From Bacteroidota bacterium (lineage in GTDB: Bacteria > Bacteroidota > Bacteroidia > Sphingobacteriales > Sphingobacteriaceae): a stretch of DNA of 42,223 nt. A model generated the notes under the pieces. The model ran no database searches and was not told where the DNA came from. It was given only the letters and a program-made list of their open reading frames with translations. This document shows positions 33,531 through 42,223 of the stretch, piece by piece. The DNA lies in NCBI GenBank assembly GCA_013285685.1, contig JABDHD010000015.1:8442-50664 (forward strand). The letters run 5' to 3'. A program made the position numbers and the translations under genes. The first letter of the stretch is position 1, and each line of letters starts with the position of its first letter.

Positions 33531-35168
33531 TTACGCTTCAATCAAGCCTATTTTCATTACGCTTTGTTCAAAGCTGTCGCGCGATACAGCTGCTTTATTT
33601 CGGGCACTCGTGCGGTAGTTATAAATCGTACTTAACGAATATCGAAGAAACGCCGCAATCTGGGCGCTGTCTGTGATTCCAAGTCGTATTAATGCGTATA
33701 TCCTGAGTTCAGTATTTAAGAGTTCTCCGGGCTTAACTGACATCCGCTCCTCCGGGATCAAAAGCGAATTGAACCCGTTAATAAAATCCGGATAGAGACT
33801 TAAAAAGATCCTGTCGAATATTTTGTACAATTCATCTGTCTCCTGGTTGATCATGGCGGTCGACCGTAAAATTTTTATCAATTCATCGAGGTGTTTTTCA
33901 GAAGCTTTCTTATTCAGCACTTTCCTAAAATTCTCCAATTTATTTATGTAGGCAGAGCACAAGTCAAAAAATTGAGCGATATATACTTCTTTTATTTTGT
34001 TGGCTTCCAGCAAAGCTGAATTTGCTTCATTAAGCCGCAAATTTGTAGAATTCAAAGTCCGGTTAAGTTCACTTAGCTGCACGGTTGTGGAGTTCAGCGC
34101 CTTTTTTATTCGCGACTCCCGTTTCATTTGCTTATAAACATATACGGCCACCCCCGCCAGGAAAATGGAAAGTGCGCTAATTAAAATAAGATATAAACGA
34201 AGCTGGTCTTTTTGCTTTGCTTCCTTTTTTAAGTAAGCGGTATTGATAATTGCATAAAATTCGGATATATGCAGCGTGCGGAATTTTGAATCGCTGAACA
34301 GCGCATCTTCAATCGCCGACTGCGTACAACGGTAAGCATTATCGATGTCGCCGGTAGCGTATAGCAGTAGAGCCAATTCCTGCATGGACGCGTTATCTTT
34401 AATAGCGAATTTGACATCAAGTGCCGCGGACTCCGCATAATATTTAATCGCCTTTGCGCTTTCATGCTGCCTGGCATAATCCAGGCCCAACAGGTAAGTA
34501 AGCATGGCATAATCGGGCGTCATTTTATCTTTGGTTTTTAACGTCCGGAGTAAAAATTCTTCCGCTTCACGCGCATGCCCGGCATTAATATTACGTACAC
34601 CCAATTTCTCCTGGTAGTCCAATGATTTATGATCTAAGATTTTCAGTAAGGAGTCCTGGTATTCACGTATACGGTTTTGATATTCGCTGTCTTCATTATT
34701 GGCGGCATAATGCTGGTAAAACTCCGCCCTCGCCGTGTAGTAATCCTCCAGCTGATCTTTTGAAATCTTACGGGGATTGATGGACTGCAAAAGCTCATTT
34801 GCTTCGAGAAATTTATTTAGCGGGAAATAGATATTCGCCAGATCCAATTGTGCGGTAACAATGAGGTTTGGACTATTCAGTGTCCTGGCAATTGTCAGAT
34901 TTTTCAGGGCATAGGACGCTGCTGAGTCGATTTGAAACTTCTGGTATTCATGGTACAGAACGCTGTTTAGCCGGTATTGCTCCAACGGCGAAGTCAACGC
35001 TGCGTTCGTTCTTTTTATAGACGCGATTCGCTCTTCTTTTTGCCGGGTAAATATTGCTTTGTCGGCGATAGCCTGGTTCAGGCCGGAAAGCGACGCATTA
35101 TTCTCCTGCGCTTTCTGATCAACAGGAAGCAAAGAAATTAAAAGTATTGACAAATGTTTTAGCTTCAC
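33531..35168 (-). CDS. DUF6377-type membrane regulator with TPR-like sensor and C-terminal HTH
   Basis: The 545-residue protein has an N-terminal signal-like segment, TPR-like helical repeats (about 30-310) expected in the periplasm, and one membrane helix near 323-345 (LILISALSIFLAGVAVYVY). A coiled-coil-like stretch rich in LN/NS repeats (about 355-395) leads to the cytoplasmic DUF6377 region, ending in a LuxR-like HTH (LNTELRIYALIRLGITDSAQIAAFLRYSLSTIYNYR by pattern). Such proteins control polysaccharide-use loci; no SusC/SusD pair is in the window. Translation begins at GTG 35168, eight bases after GGAGG. It follows the DeoR-type gene by 23 bp on the same strand. Confidence 0.82.
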   Translation of the reverse strand: MKLKHLSILLISLLPVDQKAQENNASLSGLNQAIADKAIFTRQKEERIASIKRTNAALTSPLEQYRLNSVLYHEYQKFQIDSAASYALKNLTIARTLNSPNLIVTAQLDLANIYFPLNKFLEANELLQSINPRKISKDQLEDYYTARAEFYQHYAANNEDSEYQNRIREYQDSLLKILDHKSLDYQEKLGVRNINAGHAREAEEFLLRTLKTKDKMTPDYAMLTYLLGLDYARQHESAKAIKYYAESAALDVKFAIKDNASMQELALLLYATGDIDNAYRCTQSAIEDALFSDSKFRTLHISEFYAIINTAYLKKEAKQKDQLRLYLILISALSIFLAGVAVYVYKQMKRESRIKKALNSTTVQLSELNRTLNSTNLRLNEANSALLEANKIKEVYIAQFFDLCSAYINKLENFRKVLNKKASEKHLDELIKILRSTAMINQETDELYKIFDRIFLSLYPDFINGFNSLLIPEERMSVKPGELLNTELRIYALIRLGITDSAQIAAFLRYSLSTIYNYRTSARNKAAVSRDSFEQSVMKIGLIEA

Positions 35169-35191
35169 AATCCCGCCTCCTTGCCCAAATT

Positions 35192-35947
35192 CTATAAAAT
35201 TTCTATATCAAAATGCCTGTACGCATCAAGGCGTTTATCGTCGCTTTGCAGATCGGTTATAAGCGTATCCACGTCATCTAAACCGCAAACCTTAAAAAAG
35301 TCAGTGGTTTCAAGTTTTTCGAAATTGCTCAGCACAACTGTTTTTCGCGATGATTTCATAAGGGCTTTTTTTACCTCGCCATCTTCAAGCACAGCCGCTG
35401 TAATGCCAACCTCACTGTGAACCGCGCATACCCCCATCATGTAAATATCAGCCTGGTACATACCCGCTTCAACACAGGTTTGCTGACTAACATTGGTTTG
35501 CGTTATGCGGTTATAATTTCCTCCCAAAACGGTGATCTCAATACCCTCATAAGTAGTTAAAATGGGGATCAATGCCACGTTATTAGTAATTACCCTAAAT
35601 GCAGCGTCCTTTGGAAGCGTTGAAGTCAATACCTGGATGGTTGTTCCCCCGTCCATAAATACCGTCCGGACATTTTTTAACAACTGCACGGCTTTTAACG
35701 CAATGGCATTTTTACCTTCCGTAAAAATCCCTTCCCTGTCATGGAAAGACAAAGGGTTCTTTGCCGGGCTGATCGCACCCCCTCTTACTTTAACCAACAG
35801 CCCGCTTTTATTAAGCAGTTCGATGTCGCGGCGTGCCGTATCTTCGGATACGCCCAGGCTCTTAGCCAGCGCTTCGAAGGTGACTTGATTCGAAGCCCTC
35901 AACTCTTTTAAAATGATCTCAAAACGTTGCTCTTTAAGCATATTCAT
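35192..35947 (-). CDS. DeoR/GlpR-family transcriptional regulator
   Basis: The 251-residue protein has an N-terminal winged HTH (MLKEQRFEIILKELRASNQVTFEALAKSL by pattern, then VSEDTARRDIELLNKSGLLVKVRGGA, the DeoR signature). The C-terminal sensor domain follows (VFMDGGTTIQVL, ITNNVALIPIL, GGNYNRIT, KVCGLDDVDTLITD), which binds phosphosugars. The start at 35947 overlaps the MFS stop by 4 bp (ATGA), so the repressor is coupled to the transporter. It probably acts at the TGCAAATTTGCA array upstream of the transporter gene. Confidence 0.92.
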   Translation of the reverse strand: MNMLKEQRFEIILKELRASNQVTFEALAKSLGVSEDTARRDIELLNKSGLLVKVRGGAISPAKNPLSFHDREGIFTEGKNAIALKAVQLLKNVRTVFMDGGTTIQVLTSTLPKDAAFRVITNNVALIPILTTYEGIEITVLGGNYNRITQTNVSQQTCVEAGMYQADIYMMGVCAVHSEVGITAAVLEDGEVKKALMKSSRKTVVLSNFEKLETTDFFKVCGLDDVDTLITDLQSDDKRLDAYRHFDIEIL

Positions 35948-37119
35948 TGTACATTACGGATAGATTTAACCTGGTAGGCAAGCCCTATTGACAGCAGCAG
36001 CAACCCCGTAACAAATAATGCTGCCGGCAACGAAAAGTGATGGGCTATAAATCCCAAAATAGCTGGTCCGGCAAGCTGACCGGCATAGCCCATGGTCCCG
36101 ATGGCTGAAACGGCCTTTGAGCTGGTTACGTTTTTTATTCGGCCGGCCGCGGTAAAAAAAACGGGCACGATGTTAGCTGCGCCAATTCCAATAAGAACAA
36201 AACCTATAAGCACGGCAAAAAGCCAGGGAGCGAACACCACAAGCATAAACCCGGCGAACGCGATCATACTTCCATAGATAACAACTTGTTTGCCTTCAGT
36301 TTTAGCAACAATCCTGTCGCCGAAAAGCCGCATCGTAGCCATGGCAACGGAGAAGGAAGCATAGCCTACGCCTGCCATCGCTTTATCGACACCTTTGTTG
36401 TCCCGGAGAAAAACCGCACTCCAATCTAAAACGGCGCCCTCAGACAAAAATGCTATAAAACACATAACACCCAGAAAAAGTACTGCGCCATTAAGCAGGC
36501 TGAATTTTTTACTTCCTTCGGCTTCGGTTGAATTGCTGAATTTTTCGGCTATTTCATGTTCGGTATTTTGGTCCATTAAGGAACTGAACTGTGTCAGGGT
36601 GATCACAAGTAAACTCGTTGAAATAACGCAGGCTGTTACCGCCGGGGCAAGGCCGGCTTTGATCAGGACGCCTACAACAATTGGCCCGCACAGCCCCCCT
36701 ACGCTAAACAAGCCATGTAATGACGACATGATATGTTTGCCGGCCATATTTTGTACCTGCACGCCATGCGTGTTCATGGCAACGTCGATTGAGCCTATAC
36801 CCGAACCGAATATAAACAACATGCCCGCTATCTCAAACCAATTGTTTAACCAAAGCACGATAGGGAAACTAACCGCTATCACTATCGATGCAACGGTGAT
36901 CACTATCCGTGTTCCTGTTTTGTGAATAAGCCAACCGGTAAGCGGCATGGTTATAATGGCCCCCGTGCCTAAAAATAATATAAGCAGGCCTAAACTGCCA
37001 TCATTTATTTGCAGCTTGTCCTTAACAAAAGGAATCATTGGCGCCCAGCTGGAAACAGCTAAACCACAAACCAAAAAGATAACTTTGGTGGCATTAGTCG
37101 CGCGTTTTAAATTGTTCAT
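35944..37119 (-). CDS. MFS transporter (MosC/YbjJ-like)
   Basis: The 391-residue protein has twelve predicted membrane helices. The N-terminal half carries GSGIGSIDVAMNTHGVQVQ and SSLHGLFSVGGLCGP, typical of the YbjJ/MosC-like group of the major facilitator superfamily. A central charged loop (about residues 190-215, EHEIAEKFSNSTEAEGSKK by pattern) links the halves. Its partner is a DeoR-type repressor, which suggests a sugar or sugar-acid substrate. It is the first gene of a likely operon with the DeoR and DUF6377 genes. Confidence 0.88.
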   Translation of the reverse strand: MNNLKRATNATKVIFLVCGLAVSSWAPMIPFVKDKLQINDGSLGLLILFLGTGAIITMPLTGWLIHKTGTRIVITVASIVIAVSFPIVLWLNNWFEIAGMLFIFGSGIGSIDVAMNTHGVQVQNMAGKHIMSSLHGLFSVGGLCGPIVVGVLIKAGLAPAVTACVISTSLLVITLTQFSSLMDQNTEHEIAEKFSNSTEAEGSKKFSLLNGAVLFLGVMCFIAFLSEGAVLDWSAVFLRDNKGVDKAMAGVGYASFSVAMATMRLFGDRIVAKTEGKQVVIYGSMIAFAGFMLVVFAPWLFAVLIGFVLIGIGAANIVPVFFTAAGRIKNVTSSKAVSAIGTMGYAGQLAGPAILGFIAHHFSLPAALFVTGLLLLSIGLAYQVKSIRNVQ

Positions 37120-37132
37120 TAATTAGTATCGA

Positions 37133-37178
37133 AATTGCTTTGCAATATAATGCAAATTTGCATTTGTTTGCAAATTGC
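37133..37178 (-). promoter_or_regulatory. Candidate operator array for the DeoR-type repressor
   Basis: Within 46 bp lie AATTGCTTTGCAAT (37133-37146), the perfect palindrome TGCAAATTTGCA (37151-37162) and TTTGCAAATTGC (37167-37178), all built from the word TTTGCAA/TTGCAAA. The array sits 14 bp upstream of the MFS start codon. The clustering suggests cooperative binding. Confidence 0.55.
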
Positions 37179-37362
37179 TTGAGCGGAATATAAAAACATT
37201 TTGTGAAATATGGTTCGGTCAGGCCGTCCGAGCAATTTGGGGTACCAGATTTATAATCGGGGACTTAATATTTCTGTTATTTGTTATCCCAGAATGCAAT
37301 TACTAACTTTCGTGAATTACAACCCAACCAACAATCGGGAGAGAAAATACAATTAAACAATA

Positions 37363-40300
37363 ATGTTAAAAAAAGCGACACTGGTTACCGCCTCGGTTTT
37401 CCTGGCAGTATTTACATCTTTCGGGCAGCAAAAAAGCCAAACAGCCGCGCAGCAAAAGGCAATCGACTCCGTTTATTACTCCACTACAAAATACCGCGAG
37501 ATAGGCCCTTTCCGTGGCGGGCGCAGCGGCGCCGTAGCCGGCAGCTATAAAAATAAAAACACTTTTTATTTTGGTGCAACCGGCGGCGGCGTTTGGAAAA
37601 CCACCGATGGCGGCGCTAACTGGAAAAATGTTTCGGATAAATATTTCGGCGGCTCGATAGGCTCGGTTGCGGTGGCCCCGGCTAATGAAGCTATTGTATA
37701 CGCCGGCGAAGGCGAAAATACGTTAAGGGGGAATGTTTCCGAAGGGCTGCACGGCCTATGGCGCAGTAATGACGGGGGCCGCAGCTGGTTTAATTTGGGC
37801 CTTAAAGATGCCCGGCATATTGTAAAAATTGTCGTCGATCCGCTCGACCCCGACAAAGTATGGGTCGCCTCGATGGGGCACCTTTTCGGCCCGAATGAGG
37901 AAAGGGGCGTTTACAAAACAACAGATGGCGGCAAAACATGGCGCCATACTTTGTTTGTAAACCAAAATACCGGCTGCTCCGACTTAACAATTGATCCGGG
38001 TAACCCTTCCATTTTATACGCCGGTATGTGGACGGTGCGCCGTACCCCCTATAGCATGGAAAGCGGCGGCGAAGGCAGCGGTTTGTACAAAAGTACCGAC
38101 GGCGGCGAAACATGGAAAAACTTGTCATCAAAAAAGGGGTTACCCAAAGGCGTATGGGGTATTGTAAGCATAGCCGTCGCCCCCAGTAATACCGACAAAT
38201 TATATGCGCTTATTGAGAATGCCAAAGGTGGTTTATTTATGAGCGAGGATGGCGGCGAAAGCTGGGTTTTAACCAGCAGCGATAATAACATTAAACAACG
38301 CGCCTGGTATTATAATAAAGTGATCGTCGACCCGGCAAACGAAAACCTGGTTTATTGCCCCAATGTGGAGTTTATGCGCAGTGTTGACGGCGGCAAAACC
38401 TTTAAAAGCATGGACACCCCGCATGGAGATCACCATGACCTATGGATCGACCCGGAGGATGGCCGCCGGATGATTGTCGCAGATGATGGCGGTGCGCAGA
38501 TCAGTTTTGATGCAGCCAGTTCGTGGAGCACCTACAATAACCAGCCCACTGCCCAGATATATAGGGTTACAACCGATAATTCATTCCCTTACCGCATCCT
38601 TGGCGCCCAGCAGGATAATTCTACTGTACGGATCAGGAGCAGCTCGGACAGCCAGGCCGGAATTACCGAAACCGATTGGGAGCCAACAGCTGGTGCAGAA
38701 AGCGGGTATGTTGTGGCCGATCCTTTAAACCCCGATGTGGTATATGGCGGTAACTACGGCGGATACATTTCGAGGCTTGACCATAAAACAGGCGAGAACC
38801 GCGCTGTTAATGTTTGGCCCGATAACCCGATGGGCGCGGGCGCGGACGTGCTGAAATATCGTTTTCAATGGAATTTCCCTATCTTCTTCTCGCCCAACAA
38901 CCCTAAACGATTGTATACGGCCGGCAACCATTTGTTTGTAACCGAAAACGAGGGCCAAAGCTGGGAAATGATCAGCCCGGATTTGACTACCAATGATAAA
39001 TCAAAACAAGGGCCAAGTGGTGGGCCAATTACCAAAGACAACACTTCGGTTGAATATTATTGTACCATTTTTACCGCGGCGGAGTCGGGCCTTGAAAAAG
39101 ATCTTTTATGGACAGGCAGCGATGACGGGTTGATCAACATTAGCCGGGATGGCGGCAAAAACTGGAAAAATGTAACACCCCCAGCTGCAGGCAAATGGAT
39201 GATGTGGAACTGCGTGGAAACCGATCCCTTTAATAAAGGAACCGCTTACTTTGTGGGCACCAAATATAAACTGGACGATTTTACGCCCTATATTTTTAAA
39301 ACCGACGATTATGGCAATAGCTGGAAACTGATTACAAAAGGTATAAACAGCATGCATTTTGCCCGGGCGTTGCGCGCTGATAAAAAGCGGCCCGGCCTAT
39401 TGTATGCGGGCACAGAATATGGCATGTATATTAGTTACGATGGCGGCGACAATTGGAAGAAGTTTCAGCTAAACCTGCCGGAGGTGCCTGTTACCGATAT
39501 GGTTATTAAAAATAACGACCTGGTTGTGGCCACACAGGGCCGCGCATTTTGGGTGATTGACGACTTAAGCCTGGTCCAGCAAAAAGCCGATGAATTGCCG
39601 GCAGCAAATTTAAAGGTATTTGACGTGAATGACACTTACAGGCAGCGGGGAGATGATTACGAGTCCTTCCACAGTAAAACAGTGTTACATAACGCGGGCG
39701 CCAACCCGTTAAAAGGCGTAATATTTAATTACTATTTAAACCATGTAACCGATTCGTCAAACCTATCGGTCATCATATTTGATAAACAACATAAAGCGAT
39801 TAAAACCTTCAGCCGCGACGCCAAAGAAGATGCGAACAAGCTCGATTTTAACCCGGGCCTGAACCGGCTTGTTTGGGATCAGCTTTACCCGCCCGGCGAA
39901 AAGATAGATGGGATGATCTTATGGAATGGGGGCATTGGCCAGGTTGAGGCGGCTCCGGGTACCTATACTGCACGTTTCCGGCTTGAGAAAGATTCAGTAG
40001 ATGTTCCGTTTGTTATTAAACCAAATCCGCAATACGACCTTACAATGGCAGATTACGATGCGCAGGTTAGTTTTTTGTTGCAGGTAAGGGATAAATATAA
40101 CGAAGTGCAAAAGGCCATTAAAAATATCCGGACTTTGAGAGCCCAGATTGATGATTTTGTGGCGAGGATGAACAAACCGGGTACAAAAGAAATAAAGACT
40201 TTAGCCGATACGATCACCAAAAAACTAACGGTTATTGAAGAAGCGCTGTATCAAACCAAAGCAAAAAGCGGCGAAGATGTGCTCAATTACCCCATCCGCC

Positions 40301-40506
40301 TGAACGATAAACTTGCAGGTTTATTTGGAGTTGCCGACAGCGGAGAAAACCCGCCAAGCGTACAGGCAAAAGAAACATTTACGGAACTGGCCGATCTGAG
40401 TGACGTACAATTAGCTAAACTAAGCAAAATCATCAATAACGATATCCCGGCCCTGAATAAGATGATCCTGGATAAGCAGGTTCCGCCAATTGGTGTTAAA
40501 GAGTAA
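37363..40506 (+). CDS. Secreted BNR/sortilin-like beta-propeller protein
   Basis: The 1047-residue protein has a signal peptide to about residue 22 (FTSFGQQ). The first ~740 residues hold many BNR (Asp-box) repeats of the SxDGGxxW type: TTDGGANWKNV, SNDGGRSWFNL, TTDGGKTWRH, STDGGETWKNL, SEDGGESWVL, SVDGGKTF, SRDGGKNWKNV and SYDGGDNWKKF. These form VPS10/sortilin-like propellers. The C-terminal ~300 residues include a beta-sandwich (about 765-890) and a helical tail (about 900-1040) with heptad-like repeats. Family members are abundant in soil Bacteroidota and annotated as glycosyl hydrolases, without clear catalytic evidence. There is no T9SS sorting domain. ATG at 37363 is used. Confidence 0.85.
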   Translation: MLKKATLVTASVFLAVFTSFGQQKSQTAAQQKAIDSVYYSTTKYREIGPFRGGRSGAVAGSYKNKNTFYFGATGGGVWKTTDGGANWKNVSDKYFGGSIGSVAVAPANEAIVYAGEGENTLRGNVSEGLHGLWRSNDGGRSWFNLGLKDARHIVKIVVDPLDPDKVWVASMGHLFGPNEERGVYKTTDGGKTWRHTLFVNQNTGCSDLTIDPGNPSILYAGMWTVRRTPYSMESGGEGSGLYKSTDGGETWKNLSSKKGLPKGVWGIVSIAVAPSNTDKLYALIENAKGGLFMSEDGGESWVLTSSDNNIKQRAWYYNKVIVDPANENLVYCPNVEFMRSVDGGKTFKSMDTPHGDHHDLWIDPEDGRRMIVADDGGAQISFDAASSWSTYNNQPTAQIYRVTTDNSFPYRILGAQQDNSTVRIRSSSDSQAGITETDWEPTAGAESGYVVADPLNPDVVYGGNYGGYISRLDHKTGENRAVNVWPDNPMGAGADVLKYRFQWNFPIFFSPNNPKRLYTAGNHLFVTENEGQSWEMISPDLTTNDKSKQGPSGGPITKDNTSVEYYCTIFTAAESGLEKDLLWTGSDDGLINISRDGGKNWKNVTPPAAGKWMMWNCVETDPFNKGTAYFVGTKYKLDDFTPYIFKTDDYGNSWKLITKGINSMHFARALRADKKRPGLLYAGTEYGMYISYDGGDNWKKFQLNLPEVPVTDMVIKNNDLVVATQGRAFWVIDDLSLVQQKADELPAANLKVFDVNDTYRQRGDDYESFHSKTVLHNAGANPLKGVIFNYYLNHVTDSSNLSVIIFDKQHKAIKTFSRDAKEDANKLDFNPGLNRLVWDQLYPPGEKIDGMILWNGGIGQVEAAPGTYTARFRLEKDSVDVPFVIKPNPQYDLTMADYDAQVSFLLQVRDKYNEVQKAIKNIRTLRAQIDDFVARMNKPGTKEIKTLADTITKKLTVIEEALYQTKAKSGEDVLNYPIRLNDKLAGLFGVADSGENPPSVQAKETFTELADLSDVQLAKLSKIINNDIPALNKMILDKQVPPIGVKE

Positions 40507-40803
40507 AGACTCGTCAAAAATTTACCATACAGGTCCTTGTATGTTTTGACTGTAATAGTTTATTTGCTGATTCTTCCTGTTAGTCCGGATTTTAATCCGG
40601 CACATCATATTTCCAAAAGATTTGTACTCCCTGAGTGCAATAACTATGTGTCGTGGAATACAGATCCATCGTGATTATTGTGTGGCTTACCCATCGCAGC
40701 CAAGGAACGGGATAAAATAATAATAAATCATATTTTTTTCTCAAATATTACTTCAATGATAGTATTTGTTGTAATTTGTCAAAAATTATAACCTTATTAC
40801 CCT
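40507..40803. other. 297-bp gap upstream of the McrB-like gene
   Basis: The gap holds the small palindrome CCGGATTTTAATCCGG near 40584-40599 and then an AT-rich tract. TTTG near 40757-40760, followed about 20 bp later by TAACCTTA, is a weak candidate promoter for the gene at 40804. No coding sequence was recognised. Confidence 0.4.
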
Positions 40804-42223
40804 ATGCCAAATTCATTGCACGACCGAGTATTAGATCTTTTGCTCGAGTACCGAAAATCAAATCCAGAATTTAAATTTTGGTTACGGCAACGTGATCGGA
40901 ATAATCGTTTAACTGATGGTCTATGGTTTCAGGGGACCGATGGCTATGCTTTTGTCGGACTCTACAATCGGGGAGGCGGCACGAATATGACCAGAAGCTT
41001 TGGCATAGTATTTTGGGAGGCTAATGATGGAACTTTAGCAGCTAACATCGAGATAGTTTGGAATGAAGAGAAAGATAAAAGTGTAATAGCTTTTTATCAA
41101 AAGTCCATGGATCTTTTGGGCGATTTTGAACAAGATACGACAACCAAATATCGTAAATACTTGGCTCCTCATAATGCCGAAAATGTAGTCATTGAATTTC
41201 TAAATAATAGTAAACCTAAAATCGATCAATTAATAAAACAATCCGGCCTATCGGAAATGCTTTTTCTGGACGAACAAAGGTTTGAAGAACAATTAAATAG
41301 GGTAGTTACAATTAGAAACCAACCTCACAAAGCCATGTTAAACAAAAAACTAATTGCTGAAATAAAAGAGCTTTTCGAAAATTTTAAATTGACCGAGCAA
41401 TACGATAATCGTAAATTACAGGTGGCTTTCATTCCTTTCGCCAAGGAATTGATCGAACAACTTTTGCAGAAAGACGAAATTACCAACTTGGACCTGACTG
41501 GTTTAATTCAGGTCCTAAAAGCCAACTCAAATGATACGATGGCTCATCGTTATATCCCTCAAATGTTCACTGACGAAAAAGTTGCTGAGTCGTTATTAAA
41601 TAGATTCGAAGGTCTTGATTACAAGGGTTATACTGGAGCTGGAAAAAGCGGGATAGCAAAACCCAACAAAGATGAACTCGCTGCAATTAAGGGTTTTTTA
41701 GCCCGTGCCTTCACGGTAAAAGCGGTTGACCAGGCGGTGGCTTTGTGTGACGAGTACGATACATTGAATATCCCTGAAGTAAAAAAGGGCATTTATTCCC
41801 CCTGGTTGTTTTATATCAATCCGACATTATTCCCCATAATTAATACCAAACATTTACAATTTTTAGACTGGGTTGGTGTATCTCATAAGTATAGTGATAG
41901 CATTACGCTTTATAATGAACTGGAAACAATCCTAGACACAGATATGGGGCTGTTAGATGCGTTCATTTATTTTATGAAATTTGATGACACGATTGAGTTT
42001 AATCCTTCCGTAATGCCGCTTAACACGATACTTTATGGGCCGCCTGGGACTGGTAAAACCTTTGATACAATTAATAAAGCAGTGGCCATTGCTAATCCCG
42101 ACTTTGATGTATGGAACACCAGCCGTGAAGAACTAAAGCAAGAGTATCAGCGATTGGTTGATGATAAGCAAATAGAATTTATCACATTTCATCAAAGCCT
42201 AAGCTACGAAGATTTTATTGAGG
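40804..42223 (+). CDS. McrB-like AAA+ restriction NTPase, N-terminal 473 residues (cut by window end)
   Basis: The frame from ATG 40804 stays open to the edge. Walker A is GPPGTGKT at residues 412-419, within NTILYGPPGTGKTFDTINKA. It is followed by EFITFHQSLSYEDFIE, which together are diagnostic of McrB-type GTPases of type IV methyl-directed restriction. The ~400 residues before Walker A would contain the DNA-recognition part. They include a basic start (FWLRQRDRNNR), a beta-rich region to about residue 100, and helical segments; I do not recognise a named target domain. Composition is visibly more AT-rich than neighbouring genes, which fits acquired defence DNA. An McrC nuclease gene is expected just beyond the window. 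Confidence 0.85.
   Translation, partial: MPNSLHDRVLDLLLEYRKSNPEFKFWLRQRDRNNRLTDGLWFQGTDGYAFVGLYNRGGGTNMTRSFGIVFWEANDGTLAANIEIVWNEEKDKSVIAFYQKSMDLLGDFEQDTTTKYRKYLAPHNAENVVIEFLNNSKPKIDQLIKQSGLSEMLFLDEQRFEEQLNRVVTIRNQPHKAMLNKKLIAEIKELFENFKLTEQYDNRKLQVAFIPFAKELIEQLLQKDEITNLDLTGLIQVLKANSNDTMAHRYIPQMFTDEKVAESLLNRFEGLDYKGYTGAGKSGIAKPNKDELAAIKGFLARAFTVKAVDQAVALCDEYDTLNIPEVKKGIYSPWLFYINPTLFPIINTKHLQFLDWVGVSHKYSDSITLYNELETILDTDMGLLDAFIYFMKFDDTIEFNPSVMPLNTILYGPPGTGKTFDTINKAVAIANPDFDVWNTSREELKQEYQRLVDDKQIEFITFHQSLSYEDFIE

Noticed and set aside
40584..40599. CCGGATTTTAATCCGG as terminator of the BNR gene
   Set aside because: It is a short stem with no following T-run, about 80 bp after the stop. Better regarded as an unassigned palindrome.

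Overview
The window looks like a chromosomal segment of a free-living Bacteroidota, most plausibly of the Sphingobacteriaceae (Mucilaginibacter/Pedobacter-like). This is inferred from the secreted proteins with type IX secretion (type B) C-terminal domains, a DUF6377 regulator, Tat-exported Gfo/Idh/MocA and sugar-epimerase proteins, a DUF1080 protein, RAYT/REP-type palindromes and start regions without consistent Shine-Dalgarno sites. Species was not determined.

Layout. 1-3919: head-to-tail array of a secreted T9SS type B protein gene with an exact 1945-bp period. Two copies are complete, and the last 29 bp of a further copy open the window. 3931-5774: divergent AraC-type regulator and PhyH-like dioxygenase. 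5799-6712: a 210-bp nested palindrome, a RAYT (Y1-type) transposase gene broken by one missing base, and a second palindrome cluster. 6778-8202 (minus): vapB-vapC and an SDR protein lacking the usual catalytic residues. 8272-10587 (minus): RND/MMPL exporter. 10973-12057: dgkA-recO. 12292-14618: NagX/DUF5009 membrane protein and GH18 chitinase, closed by a terminator. 15001-18093: a CBM9/DUF5916 outer-membrane-type protein converging on a ThuA-domain protein. 18290-19293: a membrane-anchored small-domain protein and a lipoprotein resembling a truncated hemoglobin. 19535-19921: DUF1398 protein. 20009-20327: inverted-repeat element whose tip is iterated eight times as a 14-bp minisatellite. 20483-23197: Tat-type Gfo/Idh/MocA oxidoreductase and sugar isomerase/epimerase-like protein. 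23234-24577: tandem 356-bp repeat that has cut off a PIN toxin gene while its antitoxin remains intact, plus a solo fragment of the same repeat. 24596-30789: secreted candidate glycosidase, AI-2E-type transporter, sialate O-acetylesterase. 30957-37119 (minus): MFS transporter, DeoR-type regulator, DUF6377 regulator, lipoprotein cytochrome c, DUF1080 protein and Tat-type sugar epimerase-like protein. Two related hairpin elements separate the last three. 37363-40506: large BNR/sortilin-like repeat protein. 40804-end: N-terminal 473 residues of an McrB-like AAA+ protein, probably the first gene of a restriction locus cut by the window edge.

How the genes fit together. Much of the window serves extracytoplasmic carbohydrate use: chitin/GlcNAc (GH18 with NagX), acetylated glycans (sialate O-acetylesterase), and a set (Gfo/Idh/MocA, DUF1080, epimerase-like TIM barrels, lipoprotein cytochrome c, ThuA) that matches the parts list of the 3-keto (oxidise-cleave-reduce) route of glycoside breakdown. 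The last reading is inference from family membership. The other theme is repeat-driven change: near-identical gene amplification, REP/RAYT palindromes, a minisatellite, tandem repeats disrupting a toxin gene, and duplicated intercistronic hairpins. No rRNA, tRNA or CRISPR array was seen.
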